From the NCBI RefSeq assembly GCF_002735925.1, contig NZ_PEDL01000023.1, positions 1-40,238 on the forward strand: 40,238 nt of DNA, read 5' to 3'. How positions within the stretch are numbered: the first letter of the stretch is position 1; every line of letters starts with the position of its first letter. Below, one piece after another: positions 16,870 to 24,862 of this stretch. The notes below the pieces were generated by a model. That model searched no databases. It was not told the DNA's origin and worked only from the letters and a program-made list of their open reading frames with translations. The DNA comes from Sporanaerobium hydrogeniformans. GTDB taxonomy: Bacteria; Bacillota; Clostridia; Lachnospirales; Cellulosilyticaceae. Made by a program: the position numbers and the translations under genes.

Positions 16870-17832
16870 ATGAAATCTCAGCGTATCTTTTTAATCCTTG
16901 ATATATTTAGAAGAAAAACCAATGCTAATACAGGTATTAAGATAAAAGAAATTCAAGACATTTTAGAGATAGAAGAGAATCTACAAGTAAGTAGAATGAC
17001 CATTACAAATGATATTCTCTTTTTACAAGAAAGCATGAAGCAACCTATTTTGAAAAAAATGGGGGCGCATAATACTGCTTATTATTACTTTATACCCTAT
17101 TTGAAAAATAATGAAGTAAGAATATTGTTAGATTCATTAGGTGCTAATAAATTTGTATCAGATAGAGATAAGAAAAAGTTAGCAGATGATTTATTAGGTC
17201 TTGTAGCTGAAGAAGATCAAAGAAAATTACGAAATATGGTTAAGACCAATTCTTTAGCAGAAGATGGTGAAGACATATTATATACTTTAAAAAAGGTTCA
17301 AGAGGCAATAGAAGAAGAGCGTTTTGTCGCATTTGAATATGGTAAATATGGGATGGATAAGAAGCTCCATCTTACAGGTAAGTCTTATAAAGTAGTGCCT
17401 AAAGAAGTTTATTATTTCAATGATAGATATTATCTCATAGCTTATAAAGATGGAGAACTAAGAAATTTTAGGATAGATCGTATATTAGGTGTGCGAGTGG
17501 AAGAATTTCATTATCAGGTAGGGAAAGTTGATTTAGGGAAGTATGACCTCATTCACTTTGATATGTTTGGAGCAGAAGAGATAGATGTTATACAGCTAAG
17601 AGTGAGTAATTATTTATTAGATTCTGTAGTAGAAAGGTTTGGTAAAAAGGTTAATGTAAAACCAGAGCTAAACCATCCAGAATGCTTTGTTTTAACAGAA
17701 AAAGTAGGTATTAATCAAGGATTAATAAGATGGATATTAAAGCAGGGAAAAGGTATTAAAGTACTTTCACCAGAAAAGCTTAGAGATAGAGTAATGAATG
17801 AAATAAAGCAGATGATAGAGCTATATGAATAA
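16870..17832 (+). CDS. WYL-domain transcriptional regulator (wHTH-WYL-WCX)
   Basis: A 320-residue regulator. Residues 1-75 form a DeoR/YafY-type winged helix-turn-helix (KEIQDILEIEENLQVSRMTI). Residues about 140-210 form the WYL domain with KVVPKEVYYFNDRYYLIAYK and RNFRIDRILGVRV, and the C-terminus is a WCX-like extension. WYL proteins bind nucleic-acid or nucleotide ligands and repress defence operons, BrxR of BREX being one example. It sits between the DUF262 module and the pPIWI-RE genes with a 97-bp gap upstream and its own terminator. It could control the pPIWI-RE unit that follows or the BREX locus as a whole. The start has AGGGAG seven bases upstream. It is not fused to other domains. 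Confidence 0.88.
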   Translation: MKSQRIFLILDIFRRKTNANTGIKIKEIQDILEIEENLQVSRMTITNDILFLQESMKQPILKKMGAHNTAYYYFIPYLKNNEVRILLDSLGANKFVSDRDKKKLADDLLGLVAEEDQRKLRNMVKTNSLAEDGEDILYTLKKVQEAIEEERFVAFEYGKYGMDKKLHLTGKSYKVVPKEVYYFNDRYYLIAYKDGELRNFRIDRILGVRVEEFHYQVGKVDLGKYDLIHFDMFGAEEIDVIQLRVSNYLLDSVVERFGKKVNVKPELNHPECFVLTEKVGINQGLIRWILKQGKGIKVLSPEKLRDRVMNEIKQMIELYE

Positions 17833-17852
17833 TCATATGGCTCTATTTTTTT
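17817..17852 (+). terminator. Terminator at the end of the WYL gene
   Basis: AGAGCTATATGA (17817-17828) pairs with TCATATGGCTCT (17833-17844), one G-U pair, with a 4-base loop, followed by ATTTTTTT. The stem overlaps the last codons of the WYL gene and insulates the pPIWI-RE genes from upstream transcription. Confidence 0.85.
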
Positions 17853-17895
17853 GTAATAAAGTTCTAGATGATACGTAGATTAACATCTGGAAACT

Positions 17896-17901
17896 TATAA
17901 T
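17896..17901 (+). promoter_or_regulatory. Probable -10 box of the pPIWI-RE operon
   Basis: A perfect TATAAT lies in the 72-bp gap between the WYL terminator and the first pPIWI-RE gene. The -35 region is weak. Just upstream, AGATG (17866-17870) and CATCT (17884-17888) form a short inverted repeat with a 13-base spacer, a possible operator for the neighbouring WYL regulator (inference). Confidence 0.35.
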
Positions 17902-17923
17902 AAGATGTAAAGGGGTGAATTTA

Positions 17924-18979
17924 ATGGAAAAAAAGGATTTAATTCGATTCATTGCAACCGGGCTTGTAGAATGGTATGAAGAAGGACAAGTTAGTGGAAG
18001 TTTATCTAAGATGCCTTACCAACTTAAAAGAGGAATGAATAGACTATGTGCTCAGATGCCAATTCCTCTTATTATTAATAATCGTATAGAAATGATAAAA
18101 GCTTTATCCAGACCTATAAGGGAGTTGGGCCTAAAGGAGATAAGTCCAGCTTATGATGATGAAATTTTAATAGTAGATGGTATGCCATCTGATCTATGCT
18201 ATGACTTAGCAGTTGATGAAAGAGATGCACAAGGATCTATTGAACAGGGAAAAATAGTAGAGATTATTAACTTGCTAAGAATTCATGGGCAGCAAGAGGA
18301 TTATGTCAATATAAGAAGATTTATTATTGAGAATCCAATCACTACAGAAGAAAAAATAGATGAGTTTATAAGGAAAAATACTGAGTTTAATGTGGAGTTG
18401 AGAAAAATTTATAGTATGATTAAGGATTTCTATGAAGATATTCCTTATCATGTGAAGCAAGGAGATGAGATAAGAGTATGTAGACATTGTGGGTGGACCA
18501 TTCAAGAAAAGAATGGTGTTACAACATGTATTTCGAATCATTGTAAAGCTGAGGATGCACATAAGAATGGCATTATACAGAAAGTAGTACCGAGTACAAA
18601 ACGTCTTAAACAAGGAGCCATGCGTTATTTATGTTTTCCAGGACAGCCAGAGTTAGCACTTATGAAAAAGCTTCGAAAAAAGAAAGGATTACAAGTAGAA
18701 TTATGGCCGTACTTTGATAAGTATGATATTGAAGTGACTTTTGCAAATGAAAAGTGGGCTCTAGATATAAAAGATTATGCTAATCCATATCACCTCATAG
18801 AGAAAGTAACCTATTTTGAGCCTAGTGTCTGTAGCTGTAGTTTTATCGTTATTCCTAAGAGAAGGACAAGGTTTCATAAAGGATATAAGAAGATATTAAG
18901 AGCAGAAAAGCCAATAGGGTTTGAGTTTATAGGAGAAGATGAGCTGATAAATATGATTAATAAGAAGGTGAAACAGTGA
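17924..18979 (+). CDS. pPIWI-RE system PD-(D/E)XK restriction endonuclease
   Basis: A 351-residue protein whose C-terminal part has the order expected of a restriction-endonuclease fold: E243 in GQPELALMKKL, D268 in KYDIEVTF, then D281-I-K283 in KWALDIKDYANP, a clear PD-(D/E)XK signature. A four-cysteine zinc-ribbon-like element precedes it (C186, C189, C202, C207). The helical N-terminus resembles the accessory domain of pPIWI-RE nucleases. The identification rests on this fold plus position: the next two genes are a DinG-like helicase and a PIWI-RE protein, the known three-gene island. ATG 17924 is chosen because AAAGGGG lies eight bases upstream; a GTG at 17915 would start inside that site. 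Its stop overlaps the next start (GTGA). Confidence 0.82.
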   Translation: MEKKDLIRFIATGLVEWYEEGQVSGSLSKMPYQLKRGMNRLCAQMPIPLIINNRIEMIKALSRPIRELGLKEISPAYDDEILIVDGMPSDLCYDLAVDERDAQGSIEQGKIVEIINLLRIHGQQEDYVNIRRFIIENPITTEEKIDEFIRKNTEFNVELRKIYSMIKDFYEDIPYHVKQGDEIRVCRHCGWTIQEKNGVTTCISNHCKAEDAHKNGIIQKVVPSTKRLKQGAMRYLCFPGQPELALMKKLRKKKGLQVELWPYFDKYDIEVTFANEKWALDIKDYANPYHLIEKVTYFEPSVCSCSFIVIPKRRTRFHKGYKKILRAEKPIGFEFIGEDELINMINKKVKQ

Positions 18980-21900
18980 AAGATTTTGAAGGTATTATGC
19001 AAGATATACTACAGGAATATAGTAATGCTCTTTCAGAATTAAAAAAGAATCAATGTCTAACGCTAGTGAGAACAGAAATCTTTTTATGTGGATTAAGCCA
19101 ACTGGGGTTTATAGGAAAAGATATTGCAAAGAGCTGGGCCTTACTTAGTGGGTATCAATATAATAATGGTAAATATCATATAGCACTGGAGCAAAATCAG
19201 TATGAAATAGTAGCAAAGATGAGAGGCTTTATGCAGTTTAGTATGGGATCTAATGCTTTTAGAAGGTTGCTAAATGAGTATATACAGTTACCTAGAAATA
19301 TGAGGTTGTTTCATATAGAGGTAGAAGATAAGGTATATCTATTAAGAGAGAATATACCCAATCTATTTAGTGGAAGAAAGCAGTTATTAAATCAAGTTTT
19401 TGATGTGTCAATTCCATTTAAGATTAACAAACAAGACTATGTTACAAAGAAAAGTGCTTATTTGATGGAAGATGAAAAAATAGAGAATATTAAGTTGCCA
19501 GAACAAGTTACTAATAGGGCACACCTTCCTAAGGCAAGTATGATTAGAGAAGGCAGAAAAGATGAGCTTGTCATTAGTAAACAGCAATTAGTAGAAATGG
19601 CATGCTATATGGATGGGATCTTACCAGGGCGTAACTATGAAGAAAGAGCAAATAAGATTTTTTTTGATCAAGTGTCTGAAGATGGTAGCGTATTAGAAAT
19701 AGAAGAATTAGTTATTAAGGATTTACTTAATATTGTAGGAAGAGTAGGAGCAGGTAAATCTACTTTGGTAGAGATTCTAACGACTTATATGGCACAAAAA
19801 GGACATAAGGTAGCTATAGTCGTAGATAGTATTTATTCAATCTTACAGTATCTAGACATGTTTGAGCAATTAGGCATTAAAGCAGTACCTATATGGGGGT
19901 ATAGAAATAGAGAAACGCATATTCAAAAAGGATTATCACATTTAAAAGAAGAAAGTTTTTTGGATATAGAAGCATGTAATTATCATAAATGGCTATCAGA
20001 GATTTGTCCATTGGATGGATTAAGAACAGCCTCTGACATAAATAAGACATTTAGAGTAGGGAAAGAACCTTGCTTTAGTTTGATAGAGGACCTAGAAGAA
20101 GGAAAGATGAAACAATGTCCGTATTATGATATTTGTCCTTCTCATAAGGCAGATAATGAATTACCAGATGCTATGGTTTATATGACAACATCAGCGGCGT
20201 TTATTAAATCCAAAGTGTCTACAGCCATTTGGAAAGAAAGTGTACGTGTTTCGGAATTTTTATATTATAGGAGTGATTTAGTTATTTTTGATGAATCTGA
20301 TAGAGTACAGATTCAGTTTGATCAATGTTTTGCTGAATCATTGACCTTATTTGATGATACTAAGAAAAGTTATTTAAATCGTTTAGCACCTAAAATAGAA
20401 GCATGGTATTGTAATGATAGATTGAAACATGCCGGGGATAAGAGGGTGCAGAATTGGTATGTGCAATTTAGAAATACACAAAGATGTAGCGATTTAATTA
20501 TTGCCATACTTAAAGAAAATAAATGGCTTATAAAAAAGCTAGAAGGACGCTACTATACAGCCTATTCCTTAACGGATATGTTAGAAAGAGAATTAGAAAA
20601 AGAAGACCGGCTTGATAAGGCTCTGTTAAAAGAATTACGAGAATTTATAATAGATAATTTGAAAGAAAGTACAGGTCCAATTCATGCTATTTATAGAACG
20701 GCAATTTCAGAACAGAATGATGCAGCTATTATTAATGAACAAATTAAACTATGGTGGACGGGCAGTAAAGAAGATGAACTTTCAGAAAATTTGATTGACT
20801 GTATCAAGTATATTATTCTATCAAGTATTTTTGAAAAAAGTCTTAAGAGTATGGTAAATGGACTTGAAGAATTAGAAGTTCTGAAAGTATTGGATGTAGA
20901 GCAGGCAGGTACTTTCTATAGAGCAATTAAAGACTATTTACCACTTATACCTGCATCGCCAATGGGAAATCTTTTTGGTTTTAGAGTAACTATTAATGAA
21001 AAATGTGAGTTAAAGAGCTTTATTGTATTTAAGGCAACTGGAATGGGAAGATGGTTACTTACGAATTATCATCAATTATACATGGAGTTAGATAATCGAA
21101 AAGGGCCTCATGTAATCTTGTTGTCAGGGACAAGCTGGGCGCCTGGATCTTATAGCTATCATGTGAATGCTCCTGTAAATGTTTTGTTAAAAGGCACACA
21201 GGCAGATTTTGATGCAGTAGGTGAAAGTAAATTTATGTTAGATCCCGTAGCTGTTGATGGTGAGTATATAAAAGTATCAGGTACTAGTGGACAGTTAAGG
21301 ATTAATAATATACAAAAGATAGTACAAGGTTTATTTAAACGGCAAGGTGGTTTTAGGTCCAGGGTATCAAGGATTGAACAAGAGCTAGAAGTGCTAGAGG
21401 AAAATAGAAAGAAAGTACTTCTTCTAGTAGGAAGTTATGAAGAAGCAGAGGAAGTGAAGAAGTATTTAGATAGTTTCTTAATGCGTGAGGGAGGAATAAG
21501 ACCGGATGAAGTAACCTTACTGATTAAGGATCAAGCACAAGAAACGCAGGAGAGTGAAGCTGTATTAGCTAGAGGGCAAGTTGGGGAATTTGGTAAGACA
21601 GAATCAAAAGTATTAATAGCACCTTTATTAGCCCTAGAGAGAGGACACAATATTTTAAATCAAAATAATGAAGCGGCTATAGGAGCAGTATATTTTCTAA
21701 TTAGACCCATGCCAGTACCTAATGATATGAATATTATTTTGCATATGTTAAGTAGCTATATGTTAGGTCAAATGGATAAAATAGATAGATTAGACCTAGA
21801 TGATTATATGGACTGGATCAAAGTAGAGCGAGATAAAGCTATGACACGTATGCAGCAGTTACTTATTAGTAGTCAATACTTAGGGTATAAGCAGCTTTCA

Positions 21901-22212
21901 GATAGAGAAAGAACAGCATTATGTATGACTCAATTTGTAGTACTTTGCCAAGTAATAGGTCGTCTGGTAAGGGGAGGTTGTAAGGCAAGAGTACACTTTT
22001 GTGATGCAAAGTTTGCTCCGTATTCTCTTAAAAATCAAAAAGATACAGCACAATCCTCTTTACTAGTAGGTATTATAGAGGCATTAGCACCATTTATGGA
22101 AAGTAACGAGCAGATGAATATTAATCAGATGATTGCTAGAGAGTTATATTATCCCTTTTATAAGAATCTAAAGGAGTGTGAAGGATTAAGTTATGAAATC
22201 CAAAGAAGCTAA
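18976..22212 (+). CDS. pPIWI-RE system DinG-like superfamily 2 helicase with probable iron-sulfur cysteines
   Basis: A 1078-residue helicase. Walker A is GRVGAGKST (residues 255-263), the DEAD-like motif II is IFDESDRVQ with D439-E-S-D442, and motif VI is QVIGRLVRGG near residue 991. Between motifs I and II there are cysteines C334, C344, C366, C381 and C387, as in XPD/DinG helicases that hold a 4Fe-4S cluster. About 240 residues precede the helicase core and contain the associated N-terminal domain of this family. DinG-like enzymes unwind DNA-RNA hybrids and R-loops, so the predicted role is to open R-loops of invading DNA for the PIWI and nuclease partners. Start GTG 18976 overlaps the nuclease stop by four bases. 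Confidence 0.82.
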   Translation: MKDFEGIMQDILQEYSNALSELKKNQCLTLVRTEIFLCGLSQLGFIGKDIAKSWALLSGYQYNNGKYHIALEQNQYEIVAKMRGFMQFSMGSNAFRRLLNEYIQLPRNMRLFHIEVEDKVYLLRENIPNLFSGRKQLLNQVFDVSIPFKINKQDYVTKKSAYLMEDEKIENIKLPEQVTNRAHLPKASMIREGRKDELVISKQQLVEMACYMDGILPGRNYEERANKIFFDQVSEDGSVLEIEELVIKDLLNIVGRVGAGKSTLVEILTTYMAQKGHKVAIVVDSIYSILQYLDMFEQLGIKAVPIWGYRNRETHIQKGLSHLKEESFLDIEACNYHKWLSEICPLDGLRTASDINKTFRVGKEPCFSLIEDLEEGKMKQCPYYDICPSHKADNELPDAMVYMTTSAAFIKSKVSTAIWKESVRVSEFLYYRSDLVIFDESDRVQIQFDQCFAESLTLFDDTKKSYLNRLAPKIEAWYCNDRLKHAGDKRVQNWYVQFRNTQRCSDLIIAILKENKWLIKKLEGRYYTAYSLTDMLERELEKEDRLDKALLKELREFIIDNLKESTGPIHAIYRTAISEQNDAAIINEQIKLWWTGSKEDELSENLIDCIKYIILSSIFEKSLKSMVNGLEELEVLKVLDVEQAGTFYRAIKDYLPLIPASPMGNLFGFRVTINEKCELKSFIVFKATGMGRWLLTNYHQLYMELDNRKGPHVILLSGTSWAPGSYSYHVNAPVNVLLKGTQADFDAVGESKFMLDPVAVDGEYIKVSGTSGQLRINNIQKIVQGLFKRQGGFRSRVSRIEQELEVLEENRKKVLLLVGSYEEAEEVKKYLDSFLMREGGIRPDEVTLLIKDQAQETQESEAVLARGQVGEFGKTESKVLIAPLLALERGHNILNQNNEAAIGAVYFLIRPMPVPNDMNIILHMLSSYMLGQMDKIDRLDLDDYMDWIKVERDKAMTRMQQLLISSQYLGYKQLSDRERTALCMTQFVVLCQVIGRLVRGGCKARVHFCDAKFAPYSLKNQKDTAQSSLLVGIIEALAPFMESNEQMNINQMIARELYYPFYKNLKECEGLSYEIQRS

Positions 22213-24664
22213 GAAAGTAATGAAAACAAGGGCGCTAAGAGACTTAAAGGTTTTGGCATGGAAGGTAAACCCTTTACAAGAACCTATTATGTACTACTCA
22301 GTAGTGTTTCCTAAGAAGTGGTATGATTTATTATATGGATGGTATCAGAAAATACATCAAAGGGGAGATGTGAAGTTACCAACTTCAAGTTTAAATGGAG
22401 CTATGAATGCATTACCAGTATCATTAATAGAAGCAAAAGATTTTGAAAAGGACAAGTGGGATTGGCTTAAGCTGCTACGTCCAGTAGATCCAACTATTAT
22501 ATTTGAGGTTTTTAAAAGCTGGGTAGCAATAGAATTTATAAATCATAATAAAGTAACAGAAGAATTAAAGAAAGAATTTAGAGACGGGTTATCAAGCTTT
22601 CAATTACAGGACCTAGAAGTGGTAGAAGAAACACTGGATTTAAGAGAATTTAATCAGTTTGATAATGGAACTGTAGATATACCTAAGATGTCATATAGCA
22701 TGCTACCTAATTATATGATGACTTATATTGCAGAAGAGAAAATTCCTATTATGATTCATGGAAAAGCGTATTATTTTCTAAAAGCAAGTGGTCGAAATGT
22801 AAATGAGCTCATAGCTTATCCAGTTCAAGGTTTGGATGGGAATTATTATTCGTTAGGTGTCTCTTTTAAGCTCATAACCTTACCGGATAGCGGATATCCT
22901 GTCATGAAGTTAATAACTAAAGTAAAAAGATGGGCCAATGGGAAATATATAAAGAAGGTTAGTAGAAAAGGAAATACAACAGTATTTATAAAGTATAACC
23001 ATAAAGAAGAAAGATTAGCGGATGTAGGTAGTACACTAGGCATAGAACATCTGCAATATAATCGTAGTAAAGAGCAGTTTATCTGGTGTGAAAATACGAA
23101 AGAAATTCTTGAAAATGCTAAAATGGTTTATTTACCAGAAATAGAGAACATTTTTAATGAGTCAGAGAGCTACCTAACGGAAGATAATAGATATACATTA
23201 TTGGTTACTCATAATAAAGACAATTCTTATGATCATAGTGTCCAAGCAGGAATAACTATGTCAGAGAAAAATAAAATATTTAATGAGATTAGTAAACTAT
23301 TTGATTTTATAGTACCTATTGAAAAAGATGAATTAAGGCCGATAAAATGTCGTCTAAGCAAGAATATTTTAGGTAAAGAAAAAGAAAAGATATTAACTAA
23401 TTATTTGAAAGCAGCAAGTGAACAATTTACTGAGATTAATTTAGAGATACTTTGGCTAAGAGAAGAAGTTCCTGATTTATTTATTAATTGGTTTAAACGT
23501 AGTCTAGAAAATGAAGACCAGGTGAAATGGTATAATGATGATACAACTTTTGAATATAATGAATTAAGAGTTAATATACGGAGCAAATATTCAGAGGGCT
23601 TAACTACTAAAATGACCAATTATGAAGAGAAGGTTTTATCCGTTAAAGAGTGTCTTACAGATGCCACAGGTGTAGTCATGACAGTAGTGGAAATACTAGA
23701 TAAAAAGAATGCAGAGTATACAAAGGGAGGAGACCCTAAATTTGCTATTCGAAAAGGGTTGTATCAGTGTGATCGGGTTAATCAGTTTCTGAATGTGAAT
23801 ACTAAGTTGAGCGATGCAATTATTGAAAACGTTATTAGGGAATTATTTAGGCAGCTAGGAATATATATTGCACTGCCACAAACAACAGGTCTTAAGGGAA
23901 TGCCACAGAAACTAGATATAGTTGGCTTTAAACTTCTAAGCAGTAACAAAAATCAGTATAAAGATGCATTAGAAGTACCTATTGCTATTAGTACATCCAC
24001 TTATGATGGACAAATTATGGTTAAGACACCATTTTCAAGTGGTTGGATTAGTTATTATGAGGCAGTATTACAATTGGGGAAAATGAAGTATCAAAAGTAT
24101 GATAAAAGAAAAAAGAATCGAGATTTATCTGTGGATACGTTGAATAGATTCTTTATAGAAATTTTGAATGAACTCAAGGACATGGATGCCTTAGTTATAG
24201 TAGACGTATCCAATCGCATGAATACTTTATTACCTACATTTCAAAATAAGAACATAATTATACAAGGCACTAATACCGAATATAAGAAATTACGTTTAAT
24301 ACGAGTAAAGGCTAATGACGAGAATCCAGAATACGTAGGAGAGCAGGATGGTGTACAAGAAGATTTCTTGACGGGTGTATGGGGATTAACAGATAATGTT
24401 TTCTATTCGGTAGAAAAAAAGGGACTTACATTTAAAAAAGTAAATAGTAAGTTACCTAAATTAGATTATCCACGGTTTGTAGTTAAATATCCTAGAATGG
24501 TAGAAATCGTGCCTGTTAAGTTACTTGAAGAGGATAATAAAGATGAGTATGTTTATTTTACTCATAAAATGAGGGGCATGAATAGTATGTATGAAGATTA
24601 TACGAAGATGCCATTTGTTATTCATTTAGGGGAAAAGTTACAAGAGGTATTAGAGATAAAATAA
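22193..24664 (+). CDS. pPIWI-RE protein (prokaryotic PIWI with conserved Arg and Glu)
   Basis: An 823-residue protein with an N-terminal module about 400 residues long, a MID-like middle and a C-terminal RNase H/PIWI-like domain. Visible landmarks of the PIWI-RE family are a first-strand Asp (D575 in KLDIVGFKL), VIVDVSNRMNTLLP with D671 and R675, the arginine R704 in LRLIRVKAND, and the glutamate E771 in RMVEIVPVKL. These fit the conserved Arg and Glu that name the family. It is predicted to bind a guide or an RNA-DNA hybrid and direct restriction of invasive DNA; this is family-level inference, and the catalytic set is not fully verified here. It overlaps the helicase gene by 20 bases and ends in a strong terminator. 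Ribosome binding site GAAGGA. Confidence 0.82.
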   Translation: MKSKEAKKVMKTRALRDLKVLAWKVNPLQEPIMYYSVVFPKKWYDLLYGWYQKIHQRGDVKLPTSSLNGAMNALPVSLIEAKDFEKDKWDWLKLLRPVDPTIIFEVFKSWVAIEFINHNKVTEELKKEFRDGLSSFQLQDLEVVEETLDLREFNQFDNGTVDIPKMSYSMLPNYMMTYIAEEKIPIMIHGKAYYFLKASGRNVNELIAYPVQGLDGNYYSLGVSFKLITLPDSGYPVMKLITKVKRWANGKYIKKVSRKGNTTVFIKYNHKEERLADVGSTLGIEHLQYNRSKEQFIWCENTKEILENAKMVYLPEIENIFNESESYLTEDNRYTLLVTHNKDNSYDHSVQAGITMSEKNKIFNEISKLFDFIVPIEKDELRPIKCRLSKNILGKEKEKILTNYLKAASEQFTEINLEILWLREEVPDLFINWFKRSLENEDQVKWYNDDTTFEYNELRVNIRSKYSEGLTTKMTNYEEKVLSVKECLTDATGVVMTVVEILDKKNAEYTKGGDPKFAIRKGLYQCDRVNQFLNVNTKLSDAIIENVIRELFRQLGIYIALPQTTGLKGMPQKLDIVGFKLLSSNKNQYKDALEVPIAISTSTYDGQIMVKTPFSSGWISYYEAVLQLGKMKYQKYDKRKKNRDLSVDTLNRFFIEILNELKDMDALVIVDVSNRMNTLLPTFQNKNIIIQGTNTEYKKLRLIRVKANDENPEYVGEQDGVQEDFLTGVWGLTDNVFYSVEKKGLTFKKVNSKLPKLDYPRFVVKYPRMVEIVPVKLLEEDNKDEYVYFTHKMRGMNSMYEDYTKMPFVIHLGEKLQEVLEIK

Positions 24665-24683
24665 ATTAATCAGACAGCTGTAG

Positions 24684-24730
24684 AGCAAAAAGAGCAATGA
24701 GGTACATACCTTCTAATTGCTCTTTTTGCT
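24684..24730 (+). terminator. Strong terminator after the pPIWI-RE operon
   Basis: AGCAAAAAGAGCAA (24684-24697) pairs perfectly over 14 bp with TTGCTCTTTTTGCT (24717-24730), with an 18-base loop region that can form a smaller internal hairpin. It separates the pPIWI-RE unit from pglZ. It may act on both strands. Confidence 0.8.
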
Positions 24731-24747
24731 ATGTTGCATAATAATAA

Positions 24748-24761
24748 CGAACGTAAGTTTG
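24748..24761. promoter_or_regulatory. LexA (SOS) box-like palindrome upstream of pglZ
   Basis: CGAACGTAAGTTTG matches the Gram-positive SOS operator pattern CGAAC-N4-GTTCG at all but one position of the arms (final arm GTTTG). It lies 102 bases before the pglZ start and just upstream of two TATAAT boxes (24770-24775 and 24779-24784). If LexA binds here, pglZ-brxL would be induced by DNA damage. A single short site can occur by chance in AT-rich DNA. Confidence 0.4.
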
Positions 24762-24862
24762 CTTTAATGTATAATGGATATAATAAATATGGAAAGAACT
24801 ATAATAAAATAGTACAATGAGATTAATAAGTGAAGTTATTTACTCTTGAAAGGAGCAAAGAA

